Source: Flavobacterium sp. Root901
GTDB lineage: Bacteria; Bacteroidota; Bacteroidia; Flavobacteriales; Flavobacteriaceae
DNA: 64,000 nucleotides
Assembly (NCBI RefSeq): GCF_001429765.1
Contig: NZ_LMJB01000009.1
Location: forward strand, 248,001 to 312,000
Direction of reading: 5' to 3'
Shown here one piece after another: positions 33,715 through 42,323 of the stretch. The notes beneath the pieces were generated by a model. The model did not search any database, was not told the DNA's origin, and saw nothing but the letters and a program-made list of their open reading frames with translations. Made by a program: the position numbers and the translations under genes. The stretch's first letter is position 1; each line of letters starts with the position of its first letter.

Positions 33715-34680
33715 TTGATCTCAAAAGAAAATATACTGGCAATCGCCAAAAAAACCATACTCTCTGAAAGTGAAGCAATTACAAAGTTAATTGATTTTCT
33801 GGACGAAAATTTCTTCGAAGCAACTCAACGTATTTACGAAACTAAAGGCCGATTAATCGTTACCGGAATAGGAAAAAGTGCAATAATCGCTCAAAAAATG
33901 GTCGCTACTTTTAACTCTACCGGAACACCATCAATGTTTCTGCACGCTGCAGAAGCTATTCATGGTGATTTGGGAATGATACAAAGTGACGATATTATTA
34001 TTTGCATTTCAAAAAGCGGCAACAGTCCGGAAATTAAGGTTCTGGTTCCATTATTGAAACGTTTTGGAAATACCTTAATTGCTATTACCGGAAATATTAC
34101 TTCGTTTTTAGCAAAAGGTTCTGATTACGTTTTAAATACAACTGTAGATACAGAAGCCTGCCCTATAAATTTAGCCCCGACCAACAGCACTACAGCGCAG
34201 TTGGTTATGGGAGATGCCCTTGCCGTTTGTTTAATGGAAATGCGTGATTTTAAACCCGAAGATTTTGCAGTTTACCATCCGGGAGGAGCTTTAGGAAAAA
34301 AGCTTTTACTTCGTGTAAAAGACATGATCGAGCATTCGTTAAAACCTGCTGTTACTCCGGAAACCTCTATTAAAAAGGCAATTTTCGAGATTTCCGAAAA
34401 GAGATTAGGGGTGACTGCAGTGATTGAAGACAATAAAATTATCGGAATTATTACGGATGGAGACATCCGAAGAATGCTAAACGACGTAGATACTATTGCG
34501 GACTTAACTGCAAGAGATATTATGTCTAAAAATCCTAAAGTAGTTTCTTCAGAAACTATGGCAGTTGACGCATTAAATATTTTAGAAGATTTTTCTATTA
34601 CACAGCTTATCGTAGCTGACAACGGCGAGTACAAAGGAGTATTACATTTACATGACATTTTAAAAGAAGGAATCGTATAA
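33715..34680 (+). CDS. kdsD: D-arabinose-5-phosphate isomerase (KpsF/GutQ family), TTG start
   Basis: Makes arabinose-5-phosphate, the first step of Kdo synthesis for LPS. The SIS domain holds GRLIVTGIGKSAIIAQKMVA, FLHAAEAIHGDLGMIQSDD and ISKSGNSPEIK; two CBS domains follow (about residues 200-321). TTG at 33715 is chosen as start: it yields MISKENILAIAKKT and a protein of 321 residues, matching the family; no ATG or GTG precedes the SIS domain near this point. Upstream codons in the same frame overlap recQ's 5' end and do not look like coding sequence. Its stop overlaps the tatC ATG by one base. Confidence 0.93.
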   Translation: MISKENILAIAKKTILSESEAITKLIDFLDENFFEATQRIYETKGRLIVTGIGKSAIIAQKMVATFNSTGTPSMFLHAAEAIHGDLGMIQSDDIIICISKSGNSPEIKVLVPLLKRFGNTLIAITGNITSFLAKGSDYVLNTTVDTEACPINLAPTNSTTAQLVMGDALAVCLMEMRDFKPEDFAVYHPGGALGKKLLLRVKDMIEHSLKPAVTPETSIKKAIFEISEKRLGVTAVIEDNKIIGIITDGDIRRMLNDVDTIADLTARDIMSKNPKVVSSETMAVDALNILEDFSITQLIVADNGEYKGVLHLHDILKEGIV

Positions 34681-35495
34681 TGGCAAAGAAAAACCTTGGC
34701 GAGATGTCATTTTTGGATCATCTTGAAGAATTAAGATGGTTATTAGTTAGAAGTACAGCGGCAACATGCATTATGGCATTTGTAACTTATTTTATTAGTG
34801 ATTATTTGTTTGACAAAATCATTTTAGGCCCAACAAGACCTACATTTTTTACTTATGTCTGGTTTTGTGATTTATCCCATCAATTGGGTTTTGCAGATAG
34901 TATTTGTATTACAGAACTGAATTTTATTATTCAGAATACTGAAATGGAAGGTCAGGTAAATATTTTTGTCTGGATGTGTCTTTTAGCAGGATTCATCTTG
35001 AGTTTTCCTTATATTTTATGGGAAATATGGAAATTTATCAGTCCGGCACTTTATGAAAAAGAAAGAAAAAATGCCAAAGTATTCATATTTGTGTCTTCAC
35101 TGCTTTTCTTTTTAGGAGTATTGTTTGGATACTTTGTTGTAATCCCAATGTCGGTAAACTTCGTTGCCACTTTCTCTGTAAGTGATGTTGTAAAAAACCA
35201 GTTTACACTTGATTCATATATGGGAATGGTAAAAACAAGTATTCTTGGAAGTGCCATATTTTTTGAGTTACCCATCGCTATTTATTTCTTAACCAAATTA
35301 GGGCTCGTGACTCCTGTATTTTTAAGGAAATATTGGAAATATGCCGTCATAATTATTCTAATCATTGCTGCAATCGTAACTCCGCCAGATGTGGTGAGCC
35401 AGACCATTGTAGCTATCCCAATGTTAATTATCTACGAAGTAAGTATTCTGATTTCGAAGGTTGTTTATAAAAATAAATTAAAAGAAAATGTCTGA
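34680..35495 (+). CDS. tatC: Sec-independent protein translocase TatC
   Basis: The membrane core of the twin-arginine translocase, which exports folded proteins. It has 271 residues and six predicted transmembrane segments. The conserved N-terminus reads MSFLDHLEELRWLLVRS (with the conserved Glu), and FKWEIWKFISPALYEKERKN-like residues follow (LWEIWKFISPALYEKERKN). The long first periplasmic loop (FTYVWFCDLSHQLGFADSI) is a feature I know from Bacteroidota. TatA is not in the window. Start codon overlaps the kdsD stop; its end overlaps the next gene by 8 bases. Confidence 0.96.
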   Translation: MAKKNLGEMSFLDHLEELRWLLVRSTAATCIMAFVTYFISDYLFDKIILGPTRPTFFTYVWFCDLSHQLGFADSICITELNFIIQNTEMEGQVNIFVWMCLLAGFILSFPYILWEIWKFISPALYEKERKNAKVFIFVSSLLFFLGVLFGYFVVIPMSVNFVATFSVSDVVKNQFTLDSYMGMVKTSILGSAIFFELPIAIYFLTKLGLVTPVFLRKYWKYAVIIILIIAAIVTPPDVVSQTIVAIPMLIIYEVSILISKVVYKNKLKENV

Positions 35496-35838
35496 ATTAA
35501 TTCAAGAATTTAACGACTATCGTTCTAAAATGAACGAAAAATTACTCGCTGACAACAACAAAATTGTAAAGCGAATTTTTAACCTGGACACGAATGCATA
35601 CGCTGAAGGAGCTCTTGATGTAAAAACAAAAGAACTTTTAGGTTTAGTTGCTTCTACAGTTTTACGCTGCGATGACTGTGTAAAATACCATTTAGAAACA
35701 AGTTACAAGGAAGGTGTTTCTAAAGAAGAAATGATGGAAGCAATGGGAATTGCAACTCTTGTTGGAGGAACAATCGTAATTCCGCATTTAAGGAGAGCAT
35801 ACGAATTCTGGGAAGCTTTAGAAGAAGCCGGGAAGTAA
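35488..35838 (+). CDS. Carboxymuconolactone decarboxylase family protein (AhpD-like)
   Basis: A 116-residue helical protein of the CMD/AhpD fold. The CxxC motif CDDCVKYHLETSYKEGVSKE has both Cys and the following His, typical of AhpD-like peroxidase-linked disulfide proteins. It is therefore more likely to have a redox role than to act as a decarboxylase. It overlaps tatC by 8 bases and belongs to the kdsD-tatC unit. Its precise partner is unknown. Confidence 0.9.
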   Translation: MSELIQEFNDYRSKMNEKLLADNNKIVKRIFNLDTNAYAEGALDVKTKELLGLVASTVLRCDDCVKYHLETSYKEGVSKEEMMEAMGIATLVGGTIVIPHLRRAYEFWEALEEAGK

Positions 35839-35851
35839 TTAGAAAATATGT

Positions 35852-36042
35852 CAATTAGATAATTGGGGAATTTCTTGAAATGCTCTAATTATTTAATTTT
35901 TAACCATAAATTCCAAATTTTAAAACGCAATAATTTGTTAATTGATTCATTGGATTGATTATTTTACATTTATTTTGCTTTCAAATTGAATTTGAGCTAG
36001 TTTTTCATTTATCTCATTTTCAAATTATCTAATTATCTAATT
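35852..36042. repeat. AT-rich spacer with AATTAGATAATT / AATTATCTAATT repeats
   Basis: AATTAGATAATT appears at about 35853 and its reverse complement twice, overlapping, at 36023-36042, just before the lptB ATG. This could be another dispersed repeat type; the AT-richness makes it less certain. No gene is seen in the 210-base gap. Confidence 0.5.
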
Positions 36043-36048
36043 AAAAAA

Positions 36049-36789
36049 ATGAAGCTAAGAGCCGATAATTTAATAAAAACATACAAAGGACGAAGTGTTG
36101 TAAAAGGAATTTCTGTTGAAGTAAACCAGGGAGAAATCGTTGGACTTTTAGGTCCAAACGGTGCCGGAAAAACAACTTCTTTCTATATGATCGTAGGATT
36201 GGTAAAACCAAACTCAGGAAACATATATCTTGATGATTTAAATATTACTGATTATCCTATGTACAAACGTGCACAGCAAGGAATTGGTTATCTGGCACAG
36301 GAAGCATCTGTTTTTAGAAAATTGAGTATTGAAGATAATATTTTAAGCGTTTTACAATTGACTAAACTTTCTAAAGAAGAGCAGATTGCAAAAATGGAAA
36401 GTTTAATTGAAGAATTCAGTTTAGAACATATTAGAACTAACCGCGGGGATTTACTTTCGGGTGGAGAACGCCGTCGTACTGAAATTGCACGTGCTCTGGC
36501 TACAGATCCAAAATTTATTTTGTTAGATGAGCCTTTTGCCGGAGTTGACCCGGTTGCGGTTGAAGATATTCAGAGAATTGTAGCACAGTTAAAAAATAAA
36601 AACATCGGAATTCTAATTACCGATCACAACGTTCAGGAAACCTTAGCGATTACAGACAAAACATACTTAATGTTTGAAGGAGGAATCCTGAAAGCGGGAG
36701 TTCCGGAAGAATTAGTTGAAGATGAAATGGTTCGCCGCGTTTATCTTGGACAAAATTTCGAGCTCCGTAAAAAGAAACTGGAATTTTAA
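36049..36789 (+). CDS. lptB: LPS export ABC transporter ATP-binding protein LptB
   Basis: The cytoplasmic ATPase that powers LPS extraction with LptFG. It has 246 residues. Walker A is LGPNGAGKTTSFYMI, the signature is LSGGERRRTEIARAL, Walker B is KFILLDEPFAGVDP, and the switch His is in ITDHNVQETL. The Q-loop GYLAQEASVFRKLS and C-terminal VRRVYLGQNFEL are LptB hallmarks. It lies after a spacer from the kdsD-tatC unit; the shared LPS theme with kdsD is notable. Confidence 0.96.
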   Translation: MKLRADNLIKTYKGRSVVKGISVEVNQGEIVGLLGPNGAGKTTSFYMIVGLVKPNSGNIYLDDLNITDYPMYKRAQQGIGYLAQEASVFRKLSIEDNILSVLQLTKLSKEEQIAKMESLIEEFSLEHIRTNRGDLLSGGERRRTEIARALATDPKFILLDEPFAGVDPVAVEDIQRIVAQLKNKNIGILITDHNVQETLAITDKTYLMFEGGILKAGVPEELVEDEMVRRVYLGQNFELRKKKLEF

Positions 36790-36799
36790 TTTAAGTATT

Positions 36800-36849
36800 C
36801 AGTCTCAGTTTTCAATCTCAGCAAAACTGAAAACCGAAAACTGAGACTG
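36800..36849. repeat. Inverted repeat CAGTCTCAGTTTTC / GAAAACTGAGACTG
   Basis: Two perfect 14-base arms (36800-36813, 36836-36849) around 22 bases that contain a further partial copy (AAAACTGAAAAC). It lies between convergent lptB and the GH25 gene. It may act as terminator, though no T run follows. Confidence 0.8.
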
Positions 36850-36854
36850 TAAAC

Positions 36855-37706
36855 TTATTCAACAGTAATAAACTGCAGCTGTTCTATATCTCCATTGTAA
36901 ATATTTACATCTACACGATGCTCTATTCCGGGCAGAGAAGCTTTTTCTGTAAACTGCCAAAACAGCCAGTCATCTTCAATTTTTTCTCTGTAGAAGTTAT
37001 AATTGGCTATCCAAAATAAATATTCTCCAAATTCTTCTTTTAAGAAATCAGAATAATATCTTTCACCTGAATAAATTATCGGGCGTACCTGATAATGTTT
37101 TTCAACTTTGGTCAGCCAGCGCTTTAAACCTTTTTTCAAACTATCCAAAGGCTGATTTTTAGGTAATTTTTCAATATCCAAAACCGGAGGAAGATCTCCT
37201 TTTTGCAGTTTTACAGTTTTTATAAAAAGATCTGCCTGCTCTATCGAATTTTCGTTTGGACGATAATAATGATAAGCGCCGCGCATGATTTTATTTTCTT
37301 TTGCTCCTGCCCAATTTCGCTTAAACTGACTGTCAACACGATCGTTTCCGGCCGTTGCGCGAATAAATACAAATTGTACCGGATATTTTTCTTCGAGAAT
37401 TTCAACTTCTTCCCAATCGACTTTTCCCTGAAACTCAGAAACGTCAATTCCAATCACTTTTCCTTTATGATTTTCGAGAACCTGAATGTTTCGAACATCA
37501 GAAAGATGTTTATCTACGGCATCTTCTTCTAAAACCTTTTCTGTTTTAAAGCCGAGATAGTAAGCTAATCCTCTGCGATAATGATAAATTACTGCAAAGA
37601 AAAGCAAAGCCAGAAAAGAAAAAATTATAAAACGGATTACTTTACTTAATAAAGATCGCTCAGGTTTTCGGGAATAAGAAGTTCGTCGTGTCGTTTTTCT
37701 TGCCAT
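36855..37706 (-). CDS. Glycoside hydrolase family 25 (lysozyme-like) protein, membrane-anchored
   Basis: A 283-residue protein with a basic N-terminus and one transmembrane segment (VIRFIIFSFLALLFFAVIYH, about 23-42). The GH25 domain (about 80-278) has VIGIDVSEFQGKVDWEEV with the conserved Asp, AGAKENKIMRGAYHYYRPNE, and the catalytic pair region LPPVLDIEKLP with Asp-x-Glu. It likely cleaves peptidoglycan in the periplasm while anchored to the inner membrane. It is 10 bases downstream of pssA and probably co-transcribed. Confidence 0.92.
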   Translation of the reverse strand: MARKTTRRTSYSRKPERSLLSKVIRFIIFSFLALLFFAVIYHYRRGLAYYLGFKTEKVLEEDAVDKHLSDVRNIQVLENHKGKVIGIDVSEFQGKVDWEEVEILEEKYPVQFVFIRATAGNDRVDSQFKRNWAGAKENKIMRGAYHYYRPNENSIEQADLFIKTVKLQKGDLPPVLDIEKLPKNQPLDSLKKGLKRWLTKVEKHYQVRPIIYSGERYYSDFLKEEFGEYLFWIANYNFYREKIEDDWLFWQFTEKASLPGIEHRVDVNIYNGDIEQLQFITVE

Positions 37707-37716
37707 TCGGATAAAA

Positions 37717-38427
37717 CTACTTTTTCAAAAACAAATTATTTACGATTGATAACAACACATAAAAAATGATAATTAGAGGAACGGCTCCAAAATGAAATAA
37801 CAAAAGCAAAACGAAAGAAATAAGCAAAAACACAATTTGTAATGCATTGTCTTTCACATTAAACTTTTTAACTTTTAAAGCAAAAAGCGGAATTTCAGCA
37901 TTTAAAATATAAGCACTGCATAAAGTAATTGCCAATAAAACATACTGATTGGTTAAGATTTCAAGAAGCAGTAAAGAATCTGAAAATTGTAAAACTAACG
38001 GAAGACTCAAAATAAAAAGGGAATTTGCCGGAGTTGGCAGTCCAATAAATGAATCTGTCTGACGTGTATCAATATTAAAATTGGCCAAACGATAACAAGA
38101 ACCCAGAGTTACGATAAATCCTAAAAATGGGATAAAAGCGTTTGTGCCTAATTCATGTGCGCTGTTTGTAAATAAGCTGTACATTACATAACCGGGCGCA
38201 ACTCCGCTGGTTACCATATCTGCCAGCGAATCCAGCTGTAAACCAAGCGGACTTGAAACTTTGAACAATCTGGCGAAAAAACCATCAAAAAAATCAAAAA
38301 AGATTCCCAAACTAACCATATAAAAAGCCATTTCGTAATTAGCCTGAGAAATAAAAACTATTGCAACGCAGCCGCAAAAAAGATTAATCAATGTAATTAA
38401 ATTCGGAATGTGCTTTTTGATATTCAT
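37717..38427 (-). CDS. pssA: CDP-diacylglycerol-serine O-phosphatidyltransferase
   Basis: Makes phosphatidylserine, precursor of phosphatidylethanolamine. It has 236 residues from the ATG at 38427 (MNIKKHIPNLITLINLFCG); an upstream TTG adds ten poorly fitting residues. The CDP-alcohol phosphatidyltransferase motif is complete: DFFDGFFARLFKVSSPLGLQ then LDSLADMV. Several transmembrane helices fill the rest. It is the short PssA (Bacillus-type) form. Followed by the GH25 gene after 10 bases. Confidence 0.95.
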   Translation of the reverse strand: MNIKKHIPNLITLINLFCGCVAIVFISQANYEMAFYMVSLGIFFDFFDGFFARLFKVSSPLGLQLDSLADMVTSGVAPGYVMYSLFTNSAHELGTNAFIPFLGFIVTLGSCYRLANFNIDTRQTDSFIGLPTPANSLFILSLPLVLQFSDSLLLLEILTNQYVLLAITLCSAYILNAEIPLFALKVKKFNVKDNALQIVFLLISFVLLLLFHFGAVPLIIIFYVLLSIVNNLFLKK

Positions 38428-38578
38428 GTTTTGGTTTTGATAAAATTTGAATGACAAATTTCGTTTAAAAATTCAATTAAACCACACTAAAATAAAACTA
38501 ATATTAAACTAAGCAAAACATGGTTTTAAACTTTCGCAATATTTATCAAAAGGAAGAAATTAGATAGGTAAAATATTC

Positions 38579-38586
38579 TATTTTTG
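38579..38586 (+). promoter_or_regulatory. Candidate -7 box of the PorV/PorQ-family gene
   Basis: TATTTTTG, 45 bases upstream of the TTG start at 38631. Confidence 0.4.
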
Positions 38587-38630
38587 ATAAAAATTTAAAA
38601 ACAGGTTATATCCTGCAAAAAACTAACTTC

Positions 38631-39698
38631 TTGAAAAAACTTTTTGCGTTTTTATTATTTTGGAGTTTTACTTCGCAATATGCCCAAACCGTTCGTAAAT
38701 ATTCGAATGAGTTTATGAATATTGGCGTTGATGCCGCTGCGTTAGGAATGTCGAGTGCCGTTACTGCATCAACAAATGATGTAAATGCAGTTTACTGGAA
38801 TCCGGCAGGTTTAACCCATCTGGAAGATCATCAGCTTTCGCTGATGCATGCCAGTTATTTTGCCAATATTGCGCAATATGATTTTATAGGTTATGCAAGT
38901 CCAATTGATGACCGAAGTGCATGGGGAATCTCGATGATTCGCTTTGGAGTCGATGACATTATGGACACAACGCAGTTAATCGACAGCCAGGGAAATATTG
39001 ATTACAATAGAATTCGGTTATTTTCTACGGCTGATTACGGTTTTACTTTTTCATACGCAAGAAAACTTCCTGTCGAAGGATTTCAATATGGTATAAACGC
39101 CAAAATCATTAGACGCGTTATTGGAAAATTTGCCAATTCCTGGGGGTTTGGTTTTGATGTCGGACTTCAGTTTGAGCACAATGACTGGAAATTCGGATTG
39201 ATGCTTCGTGATATTACGACAACTTATAATGTCTGGAATATTGATGAAGAAGAATATGCAAAAATTGCAAATGCAATTCCGGGAGAAAATAATGAACTAC
39301 CAGAAAGTACTGAAATTACCCTGCCAAAAGCACAATTCGGTGTTTCTAAAAAGTTTGAATTTCATGATGATTACAGCCTTTTGGCAGCCGGAAATTTAAA
39401 TATGCGTTTTGAGCAGACAAATGATATTATTTCGTCTAAAGTTGTGAGTATAGATCCGGCGATTGGTTTTGAGTTTGGCTACACCGACCTTGTTTTTTTA
39501 AGAGCCGGGGCCGGAAATTTTCAGAATGTCATGCAGCTGGACAATACCGAGAAATTAAGTTTTCAACCCAACATTGGTCTTGGTTTTAAATACAAAGGCA
39601 TTCAGGTTGATTATGCTTTAACTGATTTGGGAAACCAAAGTGCTGCTTTGTATTCGAATATTTTTTCGATAAAAGTAGATTTGGGTATTTTTAGATAA
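38631..39698 (+). CDS. PorV/PorQ-family outer-membrane protein, TTG start
   Basis: A 355-residue beta-barrel protein with signal peptide (MKKLFAFLLFWSFTSQYAQ), starting at TTG 38631; no ATG gives a signal peptide. The N-terminal block NIGVDAAALGMSSAVTASTN and NAVYWNPAGL is the signature of the PorV/PorQ family, which includes outer-membrane partners of the type IX secretion system. Which member it is cannot be told; PorV itself is longer and binds secreted C-terminal signals. Together with the DUF4105 gene downstream (37 bases) it forms a likely two-gene unit. Confidence 0.88.
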   Translation: MKKLFAFLLFWSFTSQYAQTVRKYSNEFMNIGVDAAALGMSSAVTASTNDVNAVYWNPAGLTHLEDHQLSLMHASYFANIAQYDFIGYASPIDDRSAWGISMIRFGVDDIMDTTQLIDSQGNIDYNRIRLFSTADYGFTFSYARKLPVEGFQYGINAKIIRRVIGKFANSWGFGFDVGLQFEHNDWKFGLMLRDITTTYNVWNIDEEEYAKIANAIPGENNELPESTEITLPKAQFGVSKKFEFHDDYSLLAAGNLNMRFEQTNDIISSKVVSIDPAIGFEFGYTDLVFLRAGAGNFQNVMQLDNTEKLSFQPNIGLGFKYKGIQVDYALTDLGNQSAALYSNIFSIKVDLGIFR

Positions 39699-39735
39699 CA
39701 ATTACAAAACTGTTAGACTTCTTAAAGTTTAAATT

Positions 39736-40875
39736 ATGAAAAAAGTCCTTTTACAAAAAACACTTTTTAGTTTATTATTATTACTAAGTTTTACAATTGG
39801 TTTCAGCCAAAATGTTCCTTTATCAAAATATGCTAAAATAAGCGTGATTACCTGCGGATTAGGAAATGAAACGTATTCTTATTTTGGGCACACTGCTATT
39901 CGTGTTAAAGATCCTTTAAATAACCTTGATGTGGTTTACAATTATGGTGCTTTTGATTTTAGTACACCCAATTTTGTTGCCAAATTTGCAAAAGGCGACC
40001 TGCAGTATTTTGTGGTTGTACATGAGTTTGCAGATTTCATAAATGATTACACTTATGAAAAAAGAAGTGTTTTTGAGCAGGAATTGATTCTTTCGCAAGA
40101 CTTAAAACAAAAGCTTTTTGATAAATTAAATACTGTTTTATTATCAGAAGAGCGTTATTATACTTATAAGTTTATTGACAAAAACTGCACATCGATGGTT
40201 GTTGATGTTGTCAATTCGACTTTAGGAGGAAATGTAATTGTAAAGAAAGAAGATGCTGATAAAACTTATCGTTCTGTTTTGTTTCCTTATTTTAAAGGAC
40301 ATTTTTACGATCAACTCGGAACGAGTATTATTTTTGGAACAAAAGTAGATCAACCGGCAACCCGGATTTTTCTGCCTTTTGAGTTAAAAAACAGTTTAGA
40401 TGAAACTACTTTTGAGGGGCATCTTCTGGCAGGAAAAAGTAAAACCCTTTTAAGTTTTCAAAAAGAAACTCCAATATCCTGGTGGAATAATATCTACACT
40501 TATTTATTTATTCTGGGATTTGTAGTTTTAGCACACAACAAAATTGTAGACAAAATCTATCTTGTAATTTTATCTTTTATGGGAATCTTTTTTGTTTCTG
40601 TTGGATTTTATTCTTTTCATCAGGAACTGGCAATGAATTATAATGTCTTATTATTTAGTCCGCTTTTATTAATCCTGATTGTATTTTCGGTTTTAAAAAA
40701 TAAAAAATGGACTTACAGGTTTGCCGTTTTACACTTACTATTTTTACTTGTGTATACTATTTTTATTATCAACAAAGCACATTTTTTCATTATGCTTCCA
40801 ATGATTATTACGAGTGGCTTTGTTTTAGTAAGAGCTGCCATACGAAACGCAAAACCAATTCCTATAATAATTTAA
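39736..40875 (+). CDS. DUF4105 (Lnb N-terminal-like) membrane protein
   Basis: A 379-residue protein with a signal peptide or first membrane helix (MKKVLLQKTLFSLLLLLSFT), a periplasmic domain (about 28-235) and about five C-terminal transmembrane segments (from about 255). The domain has VITCGLGNETYSYFGHTAIR (Cys and His) and YKFIDKNCTSMVVDVV, typical of DUF4105. I recall this family being connected to Lnb, a lipoprotein N-acyltransferase of Bacteroidota; the Cys/His pairs would fit a thioester mechanism, but this is a memory-based suggestion. It converges with the polysaccharide locus with 2 bases between the stop codons. Confidence 0.88.
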   Translation: MKKVLLQKTLFSLLLLLSFTIGFSQNVPLSKYAKISVITCGLGNETYSYFGHTAIRVKDPLNNLDVVYNYGAFDFSTPNFVAKFAKGDLQYFVVVHEFADFINDYTYEKRSVFEQELILSQDLKQKLFDKLNTVLLSEERYYTYKFIDKNCTSMVVDVVNSTLGGNVIVKKEDADKTYRSVLFPYFKGHFYDQLGTSIIFGTKVDQPATRIFLPFELKNSLDETTFEGHLLAGKSKTLLSFQKETPISWWNNIYTYLFILGFVVLAHNKIVDKIYLVILSFMGIFFVSVGFYSFHQELAMNYNVLLFSPLLLILIVFSVLKNKKWTYRFAVLHLLFLLVYTIFIINKAHFFIMLPMIITSGFVLVRAAIRNAKPIPIII

Positions 40876-40877
40876 AA

Positions 40878-42269
40878 TTATTGTCCGCGGTAAAACAGCA
40901 CAGTCGTAATGGTTTTAAACGTAATACTTAAATCCAAAAAAACACTTCTGTGTTTGATGTAATAAAGATCGTATTGCAATTTTACTAAACTTTCGTCTAT
41001 TGATTCTCCATACGAATAGTTCACCTGAGCCCAGCCGGTAAGTCCGGGTTTTATAACATGACGCGTTTCATAAAAAGGCATTATTCTGGCAATTTCTTCA
41101 ACAAAAAATGGCCTTTCGGGTCTTGGCCCTATTACAGCCATATCTCCTTTTAAAACATTATAGAATTGAGGCAGTTCGTCTATTCTTGATTTACGCATAA
41201 ATTTCCCAAACGGAGTTATTCTTTTATCATTTTGAACTGCAAATACGGCACCGTTTGTTTCAGAAGCTTTAATCATGGTTCTGAATTTGTATATTTTAAA
41301 AATATTCCCGTTTTTCCCTACTCTGTCTTGTGTATAAAACAAACTCCCTTTGTTTCCAAGAAGATTACCAATGGAAATAAACGGAATAAAAATTACACAA
41401 ATCAATAAACCGGTAAATGAGAACAGCAATTCTAAAAAGCGAATTAAAAACAGATACAATTTATTATTATTACTTCGGCTGAAAGGAAAAAAACGATAAA
41501 AATCGCGGGCTATATAATGTACCGGAATACGTTGTGTTTTACTTTCGTAAACCTGAGTATATTCTCTAATAATATTACCCGATTCTAATAAGTGAAGTAA
41601 TTGCTGATATAAGTCTGCTGTAATTCCATCTGTTTTTTGAGAAGCAATTACAATTTCTGAAACACTGTTTTGGATTACAAAATCTTCCAGTTCGCTTTTA
41701 GCAATTTCTTTAACATAATAAACCGCTTTTGATGCAGAAACGGAATCAGAGTTAACGAATCCGATGATTTTATAATGCGGATCTACACTTTCGAGACCCA
41801 GCACTAAGTCTTCCACCTGATCCTGATCGCATATCAAAACCACATTTTGTGAAAATCGTTGAGATGCTAAAAAAACGGCATAAAAGAAACGCCATAAAAG
41901 AACTGTAAAAAGTAAAGTGAGATAAAAAATCAATATTACCAATCGCTGCTTTGGAAGTCCTGGTGATAAAACCGGTGTAAGAAGGTATGCTAAAACCGTT
42001 GTAGACACTGTTAGTACAACACTTCTGAGCGTTTGAAACTGGTTACTTGCAATCTGGAGATTATACATTTCGAAAATTGTTCCAAAAATGTATAAATACC
42101 CAACAAGAATTATTGGTCTATAAATAGTCGCTATTTCAAAAGCGAAATAGTGGTCATTAAAAAGGACATTTAAGAAATATAATGCAGACAAAACAAAAAC
42201 TGCATCAAAAGCAAAAAGTAAAACTTTCCGTTCTGAAATTTCAAAATGCATTTTATTACTTGAACGCAT
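40878..42269 (-). CDS. Undecaprenyl-phosphate glycosyl-1-phosphate transferase (WcaJ-type priming enzyme)
   Basis: Adds the first sugar-1-phosphate to undecaprenyl phosphate, starting repeat-unit assembly at the inner membrane. It has 463 residues: four N-terminal transmembrane segments (about 12-130), a Rossmann-like soluble region (about 145-245), a fifth hydrophobic helix (about 280-300), and the catalytic domain with KIYKFRTM, KSRIDELPQFYNVLKGDMAV, IGPRPERPFF and KPGLTGWAQVNY. Sugar (glucose or galactose more than other hexoses) not readable. It is the last gene of the locus. A -7 box TACATTTG (42308-42301) lies upstream, so it may also be transcribed on its own. Confidence 0.95.
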   Translation of the reverse strand: MRSSNKMHFEISERKVLLFAFDAVFVLSALYFLNVLFNDHYFAFEIATIYRPIILVGYLYIFGTIFEMYNLQIASNQFQTLRSVVLTVSTTVLAYLLTPVLSPGLPKQRLVILIFYLTLLFTVLLWRFFYAVFLASQRFSQNVVLICDQDQVEDLVLGLESVDPHYKIIGFVNSDSVSASKAVYYVKEIAKSELEDFVIQNSVSEIVIASQKTDGITADLYQQLLHLLESGNIIREYTQVYESKTQRIPVHYIARDFYRFFPFSRSNNNKLYLFLIRFLELLFSFTGLLICVIFIPFISIGNLLGNKGSLFYTQDRVGKNGNIFKIYKFRTMIKASETNGAVFAVQNDKRITPFGKFMRKSRIDELPQFYNVLKGDMAVIGPRPERPFFVEEIARIMPFYETRHVIKPGLTGWAQVNYSYGESIDESLVKLQYDLYYIKHRSVFLDLSITFKTITTVLFYRGQ

Positions 42270-42300
42270 GTTTATGTAGGTTTAGGGCTTAAACTTAAAG

Positions 42301-42308
42301 CAAATGTA
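42301..42308 (-). promoter_or_regulatory. Candidate internal -7 box before the priming transferase gene
   Basis: TACATTTG on the minus strand, 32 bases upstream of the ATG at 42269; no -33 at normal spacing. Confidence 0.35.
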
Positions 42309-42323
42309 TTATAAAAAACCAAA

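Noticed and set aside
34272-34658. Minus-strand open frame of 128 codons
   Set aside because: Antisense to the CBS domains of kdsD.
37203-37532. Plus-strand open frame of 109 codons
   Set aside because: Antisense to the GH25 lysozyme-like gene.
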